A DNA stretch of 64,000 nt from Clostridiales bacterium PH28_bin88 (GCA_000987045.1 LAKY01000054.1:17357-81356), one strand, 5' to 3'. Positions 41,198 through 50,805 are shown, numbered from the stretch's first letter. Made by a program: numbers and translations. Notes: generated from the letters alone by a model not told the origin.

Positions 41198-43108
41198 TTG
41201 GATGTTGTCAAAGTCAAACTGCAGGATGGTTCTGTGAGGGAGTATCCGCGCGGGATTACGGCGGGCGAACTGGCTGATTTATTGAGTAAGCGCCTGGCCA
41301 AGGAGGCACTGGTGGCTAAAATGGGAGGTACGGTAGTGGATCTCAACACTCCGGTGACGGAAGATATATCGTTGGAGATCCTTACTTTTGACGTTCCCGA
41401 GGGCCAACTAGCGCTCCGGCACAGTACCTCGCATGTCTTGGCTCAGGCAGTTCAGCACCTGTTTCCGGGCACCAAGCTTGGTATTGGACCCGCTATCGCG
41501 GATGGCTTCTATTACGATTTCGATTCCCCTCACACCTTTACGCCGTCGGACCTGGAGGCAATTGAGGAAGAAATGCGTCGCATCGTCATAGCAGATTACC
41601 CCTTCGAGCGGCGGGAAGTAAGCCGTGAAGAGGCTATTGCCTTCTTTCAGGAACGGGGGGAGGAGTATAAAGTCGAGTTGGTGCGGGACCTGCCTGAAGA
41701 TGCCCGGATCAGTATGTACCAGCAAGGGGACTTTGTGGACCTGTGTGCCGGCCCACACGTCCCGTCCACTGGTCGTATCAAGGCACTCAAGCTTTTAAAC
41801 CTGGCTGGGGCCTATTGGCGGGGCAGTGAGGATAACAAGATGCTGCAGCGTATCTACGGCACCAGCTTTGTAAAGCAATCCCAACTTGACGAGTATGTAT
41901 ACCGCATTGAAGAGGCTAAGAAGCGTGACCACCGGAAACTGGGTGTCCAGTTAGAATTGTACAGCCTACAGGATGAGGGCCCTGGATTCCCATTCTTTCA
42001 TCCAAAAGGAATGATCCTTAGAAACGAATTGGAAAACTTCTGGCGGGAGGAGCACAGGAAACGCGGTTATCTGGAAATCAAGACCCCCATCATTCTTAGC
42101 AGGTCACTTTGGGAGCGGTCGGGACACTGGGACCACTACAAGGAGAACATGTACTTTACCCGGATCGACGAAATGGACTTCGCCATCAAACCCATGAACT
42201 GCCCGGGAGCCATGCTGGTTTATCGTACCCAGCAGCACAGCTACCGTGATTTCCCCCTCCGGATGGGGGAACTGGGGCTGGTGCACCGGCATGAGAAATC
42301 AGGGGTGCTGCATGGGCTCATGCGGGTACGGGCTTTTACTCAGGACGACGCCCATATCTTCATGCTTTCTTCCCAGATCACCCAGGAAATTAAGGGAGTT
42401 ATCGACCTGGTGGATGATTTTTACAAGATTTTTGGGTTCGATTATCACGTTGAGCTGTCCACTAAGCCCGAAAAGGCCATGGGGTCCGACGAGATCTGGG
42501 AAGAGGCGACCGGCGCCTTACGGAAAGCCTTGGATGAAAAAGGTATGGACTATCGTGTTAACGAGGGGGACGGTGCCTTCTACGGGCCGAAGATCGATTT
42601 CCACCTGCGGGACTCTCTGGGGCGCACCTGGCAGTGCGGTACCATTCAGTTGGACTTCCAGATGCCCGAAAAGTTTGACCTTACCTATATAGGGATGGAC
42701 GGCGAAAAACACCGGCCGGTGATGATCCACCGGGTAGTATTTGGCAGCATCGAGCGCTTCATCGGCATTCTCACCGAGCATTACGCCGGGGCTTTCCCGA
42801 CATGGTTAGCTCCGGTACAGGCAAAGGTTTTGCCCGTTACCGATCGTTCCAACGATTACGCCTTTAAGGTTAAGGGAATACTGGAAGCGGCGGGGATCCG
42901 TGCCGAAGTGGATGCACGGAATGAAAAAATCGGGTATAAAATCAGGGAAGGGCAAATGGAAAGGGTTCCCTATATGCTGGTAGTGGGGGATAAGGAAGCT
43001 GCAGGGGGAACGGTGGCAGTTCGTAAGCGTGGCCAGGGGGAACAAGGGATAGTAACGGTAGCAGAATTTGTCACCGGTATACTCGGCGAGATCGGGCAAA
43101 GGGTATAG
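41198..43108 (+). CDS. thrS: threonyl-tRNA synthetase
   Basis: A full-length 636-residue class II synthetase with the TGS domain (1-62), the editing domain (about 63-225, with HSTSHVLAQAVQHLFP at its start, supplying His residues), the catalytic core (about 240-530) and the anticodon-binding domain. Zinc and catalytic motifs are visible: MNCPGAMLVYRTQ (Cys), HEKSGVLHGLMRVRAFTQDD (motif 2) and HRVVFGSIERFIGIL (motif 3 with the last zinc His). It charges tRNA-Thr. TTG start with AAAGGAGGAGG upstream. Expression is controlled by the T-box leader. No truncation. Confidence 0.97.
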   Translation: MDVVKVKLQDGSVREYPRGITAGELADLLSKRLAKEALVAKMGGTVVDLNTPVTEDISLEILTFDVPEGQLALRHSTSHVLAQAVQHLFPGTKLGIGPAIADGFYYDFDSPHTFTPSDLEAIEEEMRRIVIADYPFERREVSREEAIAFFQERGEEYKVELVRDLPEDARISMYQQGDFVDLCAGPHVPSTGRIKALKLLNLAGAYWRGSEDNKMLQRIYGTSFVKQSQLDEYVYRIEEAKKRDHRKLGVQLELYSLQDEGPGFPFFHPKGMILRNELENFWREEHRKRGYLEIKTPIILSRSLWERSGHWDHYKENMYFTRIDEMDFAIKPMNCPGAMLVYRTQQHSYRDFPLRMGELGLVHRHEKSGVLHGLMRVRAFTQDDAHIFMLSSQITQEIKGVIDLVDDFYKIFGFDYHVELSTKPEKAMGSDEIWEEATGALRKALDEKGMDYRVNEGDGAFYGPKIDFHLRDSLGRTWQCGTIQLDFQMPEKFDLTYIGMDGEKHRPVMIHRVVFGSIERFIGILTEHYAGAFPTWLAPVQAKVLPVTDRSNDYAFKVKGILEAAGIRAEVDARNEKIGYKIREGQMERVPYMLVVGDKEAAGGTVAVRKRGQGEQGIVTVAEFVTGILGEIGQRV

Positions 43109-43170
43109 CGCCTGACCCCGCCTCGCCTGACAGTCCGCTTATGCTACAACGTGGTTTGGGCAAAATCCTG

Positions 43171-43199
43171 TTGACTAGGCTCTTACTTTGTGGTATTCT
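43171..43199 (+). promoter_or_regulatory. promoter of the infC operon
   Basis: TTGACT (43171-43176), a 17-bp spacer and TATTCT (43194-43199). The leader to infC is about 340 bases. Confidence 0.6.
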
Positions 43200-43310
43200 A
43201 TTTGAGACAACTTAAGAGCCCTTACATTTTTAAGTAGAAGCCATCCGCTTCTCACCTTATAGCGCTCCAGAAAAGTGCTGTCAGAAACGAGCATGGCTAT
43301 TTCGGTAGTC

Positions 43311-43400
43311 GGACGTCAGGAGTCGGACATCGGGTAGAATTAAGACAAAGAAACTCTCACCCGCTACCTGCCCCTCGACGACTGACGACTGAATGGCCAG
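43311..43400. repeat. heptamer-built palindrome in the infC leader
   Basis: The left arm has AGTCGGA CGTCAGG AGTCGGA CATCGGG, and the right arm CGACGACTGACGACTGAATG (CGACTGA-like units). It belongs to the same structural class as those at 9893 and 27125. Confidence 0.6.
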
Positions 43401-43476
43401 GCGAAGTTTATCACAGCACTTCTAGGTTGCTGATAAGGTTAACTTGGATCAGTAGGCTATGCATTTTGCCGACCAG

Positions 43477-43509
43477 GAGCGGGTGACTTTTTACCCGCTC
43501 TTATTATTT
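43477..43509 (+). terminator. attenuator-type terminator before infC
   Basis: GAGCGGGT, loop GACTTTTT, ACCCGCTC, then TTATTATTTA, 39 bp before the infC start. Its place in the long leader is that of the L20-controlled attenuator known for Firmicute infC operons; the L20 binding fold itself I cannot confirm by eye. Confidence 0.7.
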
Positions 43510-43547
43510 AATTACAAATTAAAAAAGTTGGTTGGAGGTGACAGGAT

Positions 43548-44093
43548 ATTAGCAAAGACGGATTAAGGATCAACGAGGAAATCCGAGCCCGGGAAGTCCG
43601 CCTGGTCAGTGCCGATGGCGAACAACTGGGGATCATGTCGGCGCGGGAGGCCTTACGGGTTGCTCAGGAACAGAACCTGGATCTGGTGGAAGTGGCGCCC
43701 ACGGCCCGTCCGCCTGTTTGCCGGATCATGGACTACGGCAAACACCGCTTCGAACAAGGTAAACGTGAGCGGGAGGCCCGTAAAAGGCAGAAGGTCATCA
43801 ATGTTAAAGAGGTTAAATTGCGCCTTAACATTGAGGAGCATGACTTCCAGGTAAAGGCGAGAAACGCCCAGCGTTTCTTAAAGGACGGGGACAAGGTAAA
43901 GGTGACCATTATGTTCCGCGGCCGGGAAATCACTCACGCCGACCTGGGCCGGAATCTATGTGTAAAACTTGCCAACCAACTTGCCGAAGTGGGTAATGTG
44001 GAAAGACCCCCAAAAGTGGAAGGCCGTAATATGATTATGATTTTAACGCCGAAACCTGAAGCCAAGCAAGAGCCAAAGCGAGAGGAGGAGTAG
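43548..44093 (+). CDS. infC: translation initiation factor IF-3 (ATT start)
   Basis: IF-3 of 181 residues that keeps the ribosomal subunits apart and checks start codons. The frame begins at ATT 43548: [21 protein letters not shown] is exactly the conserved IF-3 N-terminus, and GGAGGTG lies seven bases upstream. The first ATG (43635) would delete the N-terminal domain core. Rare AUU/AUC starts are the known basis of IF-3 autocontrol. The N-domain (to about 75) with [10 protein letters not shown], the linker [11 protein letters not shown] and the C-domain ([19 protein letters not shown]) are complete. Followed by rpmI after 2 bp. Confidence 0.96.
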   Translation: MSKDGLRINEEIRAREVRLVSADGEQLGIMSAREALRVAQEQNLDLVEVAPTARPPVCRIMDYGKHRFEQGKREREARKRQKVINVKEVKLRLNIEEHDFQVKARNAQRFLKDGDKVKVTIMFRGREITHADLGRNLCVKLANQLAEVGNVERPPKVEGRNMIMILTPKPEAKQEPKREEE

Positions 44094-44095
44094 TC

Positions 44096-44293
44096 GTGCC
44101 TAAAATGAAGACCCACCGGGGTGCAGCTAAGAGGTTTACGGTAACCGGTTCTGGAAAAATCAAAAGGGCCAAGGCTTTTAAGAGTCACATCCTGGAAAAA
44201 AAGACAGCCAAACGTAAGCGTGGCCTGCGGCAGGCCGATCTGGTCAGTGATGCGGACTTCAAAAGAATCACGCGATTAATTCCCTATGCGTAA
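44096..44293 (+). CDS. rpmI: ribosomal protein L35
   Basis: A complete 65-residue bL35: [20 protein letters not shown] at the N-terminus, basic throughout, and the conserved [17 protein letters not shown]. It is part of the large ribosomal subunit. GTG start at 44096 with GAGAGGAGGAG upstream, only 2 bp after infC, so translation is coupled to that of IF-3. It is the middle gene of the infC-rpmI-rplT operon. Confidence 0.98.
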   Translation: MPKMKTHRGAAKRFTVTGSGKIKRAKAFKSHILEKKTAKRKRGLRQADLVSDADFKRITRLIPYA

Positions 44294-44326
44294 ATGAAAC
44301 AGTGGTAACGAAAGGAGGAGCACATC

Positions 44327-44686
44327 ATGGCTCGCGTCAAAGGTGGAACAGTTACGCGTAGACGCCATAAAAAGATACTTAAACTGGCCAAAGGCTACCG
44401 GGGAGCCAAGTCCAAACTCTTTCGCCCCGCCAACGAGCAGGTTTTGAAGTCTTTGGCTTACGCTTATGCTCACCGGAGGAAACGTAAGGGAGACTTCCGT
44501 AAGCTTTGGATTGCCCGCATAAACGCTGCCGCTCGGATGAATGGGATGTCTTACAGCAGGTTTATTAACGGCCTGAAGCAGGCGGGGGTAAACATCAACC
44601 GAAAAATGCTAGCCGAACTGGCTATCAACGATATGCAGGCCTTCGGTAAACTGGTGGATGTAGCCAGGGGAAGGATGGAAGGCTGA
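44327..44686 (+). CDS. rplT: ribosomal protein L20
   Basis: A complete 119-residue bL20: [25 protein letters not shown] (rRNA-binding basic arm), followed by the globular domain with [17 protein letters not shown]. It is needed for assembly of the large subunit, and in Firmicutes it represses its own operon through the infC leader. ATG start with AAAGGAGGAG upstream. Last gene of the operon, followed by a terminator. Confidence 0.98.
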   Translation: MARVKGGTVTRRRHKKILKLAKGYRGAKSKLFRPANEQVLKSLAYAYAHRRKRKGDFRKLWIARINAAARMNGMSYSRFINGLKQAGVNINRKMLAELAINDMQAFGKLVDVARGRMEG

Positions 44687-44702
44687 AAACTGGTTAGTCG
44701 GA

Positions 44703-44750
44703 AACCGCCTTGGTCTTGGCCGAAAAGCCCGGGATTAGGCGGTTATTTTT
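44703..44750 (+). terminator. terminator of the infC operon
   Basis: AACCGCCT (44703-44710) pairs with AGGCGGTT (44737-44744), then ATTTTTATG. The loop holds a smaller GGCCGAAAAGCC fold. Confidence 0.8.
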
Positions 44751-44835
44751 ATGCTAGCAAGCCCTAAAAAATTATTGTGAAGCAGGCAACAGGGAGGGCA
44801 TAATAACTACCTGGAAAGGGGGCTTAACCGCGCGA

Positions 44836-45486
44836 ATGAAGGAATTTGCGGTGATCGGTCTTGGCCGGTTTGGTTCCAGCCTGGCACGGACCCTCTGGAA
44901 AATGGGTCACTCGGTGCTGGCCATTGATGCGTCCGAGGAGCGGGTGCAGGCTATGATGGATACTGTTACCAGAGCGGTTCAACTGGATGCTATGGACGAA
45001 GAATCTTTGAAGGCCCTGGGAATCCGTAACTTTGACGTGGTAGTTGTAGGTATTGGGCAGGATGTTCAGGCCAACATCCTGGTAGCCATTACCCTTAAAG
45101 AACTCGGGGTTAAGTATGTGGTAGCGAAAGCCGCCAATCACCTGCACGGCAAGGTGCTGGAGAAAATCGGAGTGGACAAGGTGGTCTACCCGGAAAGGGA
45201 CATGGGTATTCGCCTGGCCCACAACCTGGTTTCCGGTAATGTCTTGGACTACATAGAACTGTCGCCGGAGTACAGCATAGTCGAAATTGTCGCGACAGGC
45301 AGGATTGCCGGAAAAACACTGGGCCAGTTGGACTTGCGTGCCCGCCATAATATCACTGTGATCGCCATAAAAAAACCCGCCGGGCAAATAGTCGCGAGCC
45401 CTGGTGCTTTGGATATCATCGAAGAGGGAGACGTAGTAGTGGCTATTGGCGCCAATAAGGCGCTAGAGCGGTTGGAGGAAAAATGA
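44836..45486 (+). CDS. KtrA/TrkA-type potassium channel regulatory protein
   Basis: A 216-residue cytoplasmic gating subunit of a Ktr/Trk potassium system. The N-terminal RCK domain has the nucleotide-binding GLGRFGSSLARTL and the acidic strand end AIDASEERV. The C-terminal TrkA_C domain includes IVEIVATGRIAGKTLGQLDLR. The membrane partner KtrB is not in this window. ATG start; AAAGGGGG lies upstream but somewhat far (14 bases). The stop overlaps the start of the methyltransferase gene (ATGA), so the two are translated together, although their functions are unrelated. Confidence 0.92.
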   Translation: MKEFAVIGLGRFGSSLARTLWKMGHSVLAIDASEERVQAMMDTVTRAVQLDAMDEESLKALGIRNFDVVVVGIGQDVQANILVAITLKELGVKYVVAKAANHLHGKVLEKIGVDKVVYPERDMGIRLAHNLVSGNVLDYIELSPEYSIVEIVATGRIAGKTLGQLDLRARHNITVIAIKKPAGQIVASPGALDIIEEGDVVVAIGANKALERLEEK

Positions 45487-46301
45487 GCAAAGTCGAAGAT
45501 GAGAAGATCACCTCTGCTGCCAACCGTTTGATAAAACTGTCCCGCAGTCTACACCGGAGACAGAAAAGGGATGAGACAGGACTCTACCTCGTAGAAGGAA
45601 TCAGGCCGTTGGAGGAGGCACTAGATGCAGGTGTGACGCTGAAATTTATTCTTTATGTTCCTCAGGTTACAGGAAAAGTTCGGGGTAGAGACCTGTTGGC
45701 AAAGGCCAAAAATGCAGGCATCCCATGCTACCAGGTAACGGAAAACCTCTTAGTGCAATTGTCTTTCACCGAGACCCCGCAGGGTGTGATCGCTGTTGTC
45801 CAAAAGCAGCGGTATGACTTTTCTTTACTGCTCACACGGCCCGACTCTTTCCTGTTGTTGGTGGATGGGGTGCAGGATCCGGGGAACATGGGTACAATGG
45901 TGCGCACCGCAGCGGCCGCCGGGGTTCACGGGGTTATCCTCACCAGGGGAGCGGTTGACCTCTACAACGATAAGACGCTGCGGGCTACCATGGGCGCCGT
46001 CTTTCAGGTGCCGGTTGTGGAAGACGTCCCAACCGAGGAGGCGGTTGAATGCCTGCGCGATGCAGGCATCAGGCTGGTAGCCGGCGATGTAAGCGGCAAA
46101 CTTACCTACTTCGAAGGTTCTTTTACCGGCAGGGTCGCCATTGCGGTTGGCAACGAAGGTGCGGGTGTCTCGCGCACCGTCTTAGCAGCGGCGGCTGAGA
46201 TAGTAAAGATTCCCTTATTAGGTCCCGCCGAATCTCTCAACGTCGCTGTAGCTACGGGAATCCTTTTGTATGAAGCAGTTCGGCAGCGATCTTCCCGGTA
46301 G
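45483..46301 (+). CDS. TrmH/SpoU family RNA 2'-O-methyltransferase
   Basis: A 272-residue SPOUT methyltransferase. An N-terminal substrate-binding domain (LYLVEGIRPLEEALDAG) is followed by the knotted catalytic domain with motif 1 LVDGVQDPGNMGTMVRTAAAAG, motif 2 VAIAVGNEGAGVSRTVL and motif 3 IPLLGPAESLNVAVATGILLYE. The group typically methylates a ribose in 23S rRNA (RlmB-like) or tRNA; the site cannot be told from sequence. Its position before pheS-pheT is common in Firmicutes. ATG start overlapping the TrkA-type stop. Confidence 0.92.
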   Translation: MSKVEDEKITSAANRLIKLSRSLHRRQKRDETGLYLVEGIRPLEEALDAGVTLKFILYVPQVTGKVRGRDLLAKAKNAGIPCYQVTENLLVQLSFTETPQGVIAVVQKQRYDFSLLLTRPDSFLLLVDGVQDPGNMGTMVRTAAAAGVHGVILTRGAVDLYNDKTLRATMGAVFQVPVVEDVPTEEAVECLRDAGIRLVAGDVSGKLTYFEGSFTGRVAIAVGNEGAGVSRTVLAAAAEIVKIPLLGPAESLNVAVATGILLYEAVRQRSSR

Positions 46302-46310
46302 GGCACTTGC

Positions 46311-46339
46311 TTGCCAAGGGTAGGGCGTTGTGCTATAAT
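46311..46339 (+). promoter_or_regulatory. promoter of pheS
   Basis: TTGCCA (46311-46316), a 17-bp spacer and perfect TATAAT (46334-46339), which starts a leader of about 580 bases containing the T-box. The stretch 46345-46560 has no clear gene. Confidence 0.75.
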
Positions 46340-46574
46340 CGTTTTGAGAAAAAGTTCCCCAAAAAACATCAGGAAAGGTTGTGGTGCAAGTGTTCCTACC
46401 TGCCGAGATTTTTTGGAGGATTTTCGAAAAGACGGGTTCGATCACTGCCTACATCATGTACCGGAGGCTGATCCTGCAATAATAATTGCAACGTGTCTTA
46501 GAACCTGTGGAGCAAAACAAAGGGGGAATAATTCGCTTTTGGCGATTGAAACTGAATAGATCCCGAAAGGGTTA

Positions 46575-46898
46575 AATGCATTGATTGGGGAAAGTACCCT
46601 GTAGTACGCTTCCAGGGAGACCGTGCCGTGACTGAAAGCCGGTTAAGCGAAAAGCAGGTGAAGTTCCCCCAGGAGCAGCAGGCTGAAGTTAGTGGTTAGT
46701 GTATCAGGGAACCTTTGATCACTGCCCGCTAATCAGTAATGAGTAGGCTGAGCCGGTTTCTTCCACCGTTAGCGGGAAGGCAGTATCAGGTTTTTCGTAC
46801 CTCGTACTGATCAAGTGAATCTAAAGTTATTTAGATTAATGTGGGTGGTACCGCGGAAGTAAGCTTTCGTCCCTAGGAGATGAAGGCTTTTTTGTTTT
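46575..46898 (+). promoter_or_regulatory. T-box leader of pheS-pheT
   Basis: Stem I opens with GGGGAAAGTACC and closes with GTGAAGTTCCCCC, where TTC at 46664-46666 is a plausible Phe specifier codon. The apical loop region has GTGACTGAAAGCCGGT. The T-box sequence AATGTGGGTGGTACCGCGG (46838-46856) precedes the terminator AAGCTTTCGTCC / GGAGATGAAGGCTT with TTTTTG. Uncharged tRNA-Phe should prevent termination. Confidence 0.92.
46688..46755. repeat. heptamer-like palindrome within the pheS leader
   Basis: GTTAGTG occurs twice in a row (46688-46701), followed by TATCAGG. The other side holds CGCTAAT CAGTAAT GAGTAGG. Complementary parts such as AGTG-ATCA-GG and CC-TTTGATCACT fold into a hairpin placed between stem I and the antiterminator. 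Confidence 0.5.
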
Positions 46899-46929
46899 GG
46901 GTAAACCCATACAATTAGGAGGATGTCCG

Positions 46930-47952
46930 ATGCGAGACGTGCTGGAACAAATTAGGGAGCGAGCCACAGAGGAGATTAAAAAGGCCGGCGGCATGGAGGA
47001 ACTTAACCAGGTACGCGTTAAGTTCCTGGGAAAAAAGGGTGACCTTACCCAGGTACTGAGGGGGATGGGCCAGCTCTCACCCGAAGAACGCCCTGTGGTC
47101 GGTCAACTGGCCAACCGGGTGAGAGATCATATAGAGTCACGGTTGGACCTGAGGCGGGAAGAACTATGCCGGGCGGAACGCAATGCGCGCTTGGCCGCAG
47201 AGGTGCTGGACGTAACCTTGCCAGGAAAGCCGGTGATTATGGGCCGTAACCACCCGCTCACCCAGGTCGTGAACCAGATCAAGGAGATTTTTACAGGTAT
47301 GGGCTACACCATTGCGGAGGGGCCGGAAATCGAATTGGATTATTATAATTTTGAAGCTCTCAACCTGCCCAAAGACCACCCGGCCAGGGACATGCAGGAC
47401 TCCTTTTATATCACCGACGAGATGCTCCTCAGGACCCATACCTCGCCGGTGCAGGTGCGAACCATGGAGAAGATGGTGCCGGAACTGCCCATCCGGATCA
47501 TCTGCCCGGGCAAGGTGTACCGGCGGGATGACGATGCCACCCACTCTCCGATGTTCCATCAGGTGGAGGGGTTATTGGTAGATGAGCGCGTCACCCTTGC
47601 CGATCTGAAAGGCACGTTGCTGGCCTTTGCCCGGCAGATGTTTGGCGAGGACCGGCAGATCAGGTTGCGCCCAAGCTACTTCCCTTTTACCGAGCCCAGC
47701 GCCGAAGTGGATATTTCGTGTATTATGTGCGGCGGCACCGGGTGCAGGGTATGCGGTGGGTCCGGTTGGTTGGAAATACTGGGCTGTGGGATGGTTCACC
47801 CCAGGGTGTTGGAAAACGTGGGTTATGATCCCCAAAAGGTCAGCGGGTTTGCCTTCGGCATGGGGGTAGAGCGGATTACCATGCTGAAGTACGGCATAGA
47901 CGACCTGCGCCTGCTATTCGAAAACGACGTGCGTTTCTTGTCCCAGTTCTAG
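46930..47952 (+). CDS. pheS: phenylalanyl-tRNA synthetase alpha subunit
   Basis: The 340-residue catalytic subunit of the (alpha-beta)2 PheRS. An N-terminal coiled coil (about 1-90) leads to the class II core: motif 1 region [18 protein letters not shown], motif 2 [12 protein letters not shown] and [20 protein letters not shown], motif 3 [22 protein letters not shown] at 46930 with TTAGGAGGA upstream; a TTG frame from 46897 starts in the terminator T-tract and is rejected. pheT does not follow directly: a 242-bp palindromic element begins 7 bp after the stop. Confidence 0.97.
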   Translation: MRDVLEQIRERATEEIKKAGGMEELNQVRVKFLGKKGDLTQVLRGMGQLSPEERPVVGQLANRVRDHIESRLDLRREELCRAERNARLAAEVLDVTLPGKPVIMGRNHPLTQVVNQIKEIFTGMGYTIAEGPEIELDYYNFEALNLPKDHPARDMQDSFYITDEMLLRTHTSPVQVRTMEKMVPELPIRIICPGKVYRRDDDATHSPMFHQVEGLLVDERVTLADLKGTLLAFARQMFGEDRQIRLRPSYFPFTEPSAEVDISCIMCGGTGCRVCGGSGWLEILGCGMVHPRVLENVGYDPQKVSGFAFGMGVERITMLKYGIDDLRLLFENDVRFLSQF

Positions 47953-47959
47953 GAGACTA

Positions 47960-48201
47960 CTGAACAAAGTAGAGCCCATTAGTGCTCCAGGCGGAGCGAA
48001 TAGGAGCGGAGGGTAACCGGACTCGGCGAGGCCGACGTGTGAGGGCGGACCGGCGGGTAAGGACGCCCGCCGCCGAGACTTGAGGCAAGGACGCCGAATG
48101 GCGAGGGAAGTCCGCCCGAGCCGGAGGCCGAGCCCTAATCCGGTCCGTACGCGACTTCTGAGCGCAGCCGGAGCGTAATGGGCTGCAACGGACTTTTTCA
48201 G
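47960..48201. mobile_element. 242-bp multi-branched palindromic element between pheS and pheT
   Basis: Nested complementary arms are visible: CTGAACAAAGT (47960) with ACTTTTTCAG (48192); AGCCCATT-GCTCC (47973-47988) with GGAGC-AATGGGCT (48170-48184); ACCGGA/TCCGGT (48016, 48139); CTCGGC/GCCGAG (48022, 48127); GGGCGGAC/GTCCGCCC (48043, 48110); and CGGCGGG/CCCGCCG (48051, 48066). It is far more GC-rich than nearby spacers and encodes no protein. It fits a MITE-like non-autonomous element or a structured RNA. No target-site duplication could be recognised with confidence. Confidence 0.6.
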
Positions 48202-48269
48202 CACTTTCCTAGAAGTTGTATCGCTAAGCCGCTAACTTACTTACAGCATGTAAGAGGGAGGGTACAATT

Positions 48270-50696
48270 GTGCGTGTTGCATATCAATGGCTCAAGGAAT
48301 ACGTGGACGTGAACCTGGCACCCCGGCAGCTGGCGGAGGCCCTTACCCTGGCTGGTATCGCCGTGGACCGGGTGGAGGACCTGGGTATCAATAACGTTGT
48401 TGTAGGGGAAATCCTGGATGTTGCTGGCCACCCCAACTCCGACCACCTGCAGGTTTGCCTGGTGAGGGTGGAGGAGGGAAAAGAGCCGCTGTCAATTGTA
48501 ACCGGTGCCCCCAACGTCCGGGTGGGGCAGCGGGTAGCGGTTGCCGTCGAGGGGGCGGAATTGCCAGGTGGGCAGACTATCACCACCACCAACTTCCGGG
48601 GAGTGGTTTCTCAGGGGATGCTTTGTTCTGCCCAGGAACTGGGGCTTGACCTGACTGACCTGCCTGATGAGCAACTGCATGGCATCCTGGATCTGCCCCA
48701 GGGAAGCCCGGTGGGGGCAAAGGTGGACCAGATATTTGGTATTGCGGATCAGGTGCTTGAGTTGGATCTGACCCCCAACCGGGCGGACTGCCTGGCCATG
48801 GTCAACGTGGCGCGCGAGGTAGCGGCGGTAACGGGCGGTCATTTGCACCTGCCGGAGATCTCCCTTAAACCGGAGGCAAGGAACGCCGCTGACATGACTA
48901 GCGTCGATATCGAGGCCACTGACCTGTGCGGGCGGTACGTGGCCAAGATCATTGAGAACGTTAAAATCGGTCCCTCCCCTCAGTGGATGCAGAAAAGGTT
49001 GTTGGCGGCGGGGGTACGCCCCATCAATAATATCGTAGACATCACCAACTACGTAATGCTGGAAATGGGACAACCGCTGCATGCCTTCGATTACCACACC
49101 CTGGAAGGACGCCGGATAATTGTAAGGCGAGGGCGGCCTGGCGAAAGCATTGTGAGCCTGGACAAAGTGACCAGGCAATTGGACCCCGAGATGCTGGTGA
49201 TTGCCGACGCGGTAAGGCCAGTGGCCATCGCGGGAGTGATGGGAGGGTTGGATACCGAGATTACAGCATCCACCACTACGGTGCTGCTGGAATCCGCCCA
49301 TTTTGACGGAGCCAGTATCCGCCGCACCTCGCGCCAGTTGGGCTTACGTTCTGAGGCGTCCATGCGGTTCGAGAAGGGTGTGGATATCAACGGGACGGTA
49401 GCCGCGGCGGACCGGGCTGCCCAGCTAATGGCGGACTGGGCTGGCGGCCGGGTAGCCGCGGGCGAGGTGGACGCTTACGTCCGGCCATGGACACCACCGG
49501 TGATCACCCTGCGCATGCGGAGGGTGAATGAGATCTTGGGTACCGCCCTGACCATGGAACAAATTTTGGAGGTTCTCCGCCGGCTCCACCTGGAAGTCCG
49601 GGTTAAGGAGGAGCACAGCCTGGAGGTAACGGTTCCCAGTTACCGGGGTGACCTGACCACCGAAATTGACTTGATCGAAGAAGTGGCGCGCATTCACGGG
49701 TATCACCTGATACCTACCACTTTGCCTGGTGGGGCGACCGGGCGTTCCAAAAAGACGGCCGCCCAGCGGCTGGAGGAAATCTGCCGGGAGGTGCTAGCCT
49801 ACGCCGGACTAAACGAGGTGATCACTTACAGCTTTGTCAACCCGGCAGTCTTCGACCGCTTGACTTTGCCTTCCGGCCACCCGTGGCGGGATACAGTGGC
49901 TATCAAGAACCCCCTCAGCGAGGACCAGAGTGTGATGCGCACTACCCTGCTTCCGGGCTTATTGGAGGTAGCGGCCCGTAATGTCAACCGGCGGGCTACC
50001 AGCCTGGCACTGTTTGAACTGGGCCGCATCTTCCTGCCGCGGGAAGGCGGTGAAGGGGGGTTACCCAGGGAGCGACTGGTGGCGGCCGGGTTGGCTACCG
50101 GTTGGGTGGACCGGGGTTGGCAACAGAAGCCTTTGCTCATGGACTACTACTATTTGAAGGGGATTGTGGAGGAGCTTTTTGCTCGCCTAGGGCTACAGGG
50201 ATACCGCTTTATGCCCGTGGGTGATTTTCCCGGACTCCACCCTGGGAGGACAGCCGAGATCCAGGTGGACGGCGAAAACCTTGGGTTTATCGGTGAACTT
50301 CACCCGGAGGTACAGGAAAACTATGACCTACCTGAGCGGACCTGCGTTTTTCAACTAGATTTTGAGACGATGCAATCCCTGCTGAAGGGCTTAAAACAAT
50401 ATGTTCCCCTGCCCAAATTCCCTGCGGTTACCCGGGATATGGCTATCGTGGTGTCGGTGGAGGTTCCGGCGGCCGAGATCGGCCAAACGATTCAAGCTAC
50501 CGGGGGGGAACTCTTACGTCACTACCGGTTATTCGATGTATACCAGGGAGCGCAAATTTCCGCCGGAAAGAAAAGCCTCGCTTACACCATGGTATACCAA
50601 TCCGCGGAGCGGACCCTCACCGACGAGGATGTCCATGTTGTCCACCGGCGTATCCTCCAGGTCTTGGCTGACAGGTATGGGGCAGAACTACGCTAA
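48270..50696 (+). CDS. pheT: phenylalanyl-tRNA synthetase beta subunit
   Basis: A full-length 808-residue beta subunit. The N-terminal OB-fold tRNA-binding domain is at about 40-150 (GHPNSDHLQVCLVRVEEG). B3/B4 editing follows at about 200-380 (RPINNIVDITNYVMLEMGQPLHAFD), then B5 (REVAR-type EEVARIHGY), the inactive class II core and the C-terminal ferredoxin-fold anticodon-binding domain (PKFPAVTRDMAIVV). GTG start with AGGGAGGG upstream. It should be transcribed with pheS under the same T-box, although 317 bp including the palindromic element separate them. Confidence 0.97.
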   Translation: MRVAYQWLKEYVDVNLAPRQLAEALTLAGIAVDRVEDLGINNVVVGEILDVAGHPNSDHLQVCLVRVEEGKEPLSIVTGAPNVRVGQRVAVAVEGAELPGGQTITTTNFRGVVSQGMLCSAQELGLDLTDLPDEQLHGILDLPQGSPVGAKVDQIFGIADQVLELDLTPNRADCLAMVNVAREVAAVTGGHLHLPEISLKPEARNAADMTSVDIEATDLCGRYVAKIIENVKIGPSPQWMQKRLLAAGVRPINNIVDITNYVMLEMGQPLHAFDYHTLEGRRIIVRRGRPGESIVSLDKVTRQLDPEMLVIADAVRPVAIAGVMGGLDTEITASTTTVLLESAHFDGASIRRTSRQLGLRSEASMRFEKGVDINGTVAAADRAAQLMADWAGGRVAAGEVDAYVRPWTPPVITLRMRRVNEILGTALTMEQILEVLRRLHLEVRVKEEHSLEVTVPSYRGDLTTEIDLIEEVARIHGYHLIPTTLPGGATGRSKKTAAQRLEEICREVLAYAGLNEVITYSFVNPAVFDRLTLPSGHPWRDTVAIKNPLSEDQSVMRTTLLPGLLEVAARNVNRRATSLALFELGRIFLPREGGEGGLPRERLVAAGLATGWVDRGWQQKPLLMDYYYLKGIVEELFARLGLQGYRFMPVGDFPGLHPGRTAEIQVDGENLGFIGELHPEVQENYDLPERTCVFQLDFETMQSLLKGLKQYVPLPKFPAVTRDMAIVVSVEVPAAEIGQTIQATGGELLRHYRLFDVYQGAQISAGKKSLAYTMVYQSAERTLTDEDVHVVHRRILQVLADRYGAELR

Positions 50697-50805
50697 AGGT
50701 ACAGGAAACATGGCCTATCAATAATTTCCCTGCTGGCAGGAATCCTGACATATTTCGCGAAAAAAATTAAGTAAGAAGGATAATTTCTGAAAGCGGGGGC
50801 TACCG

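Noticed and set aside
46311..46559. 82-codon frame upstream of pheS
   Set aside because: It starts at the promoter -35 and runs through the leader RNA without a ribosome binding site.
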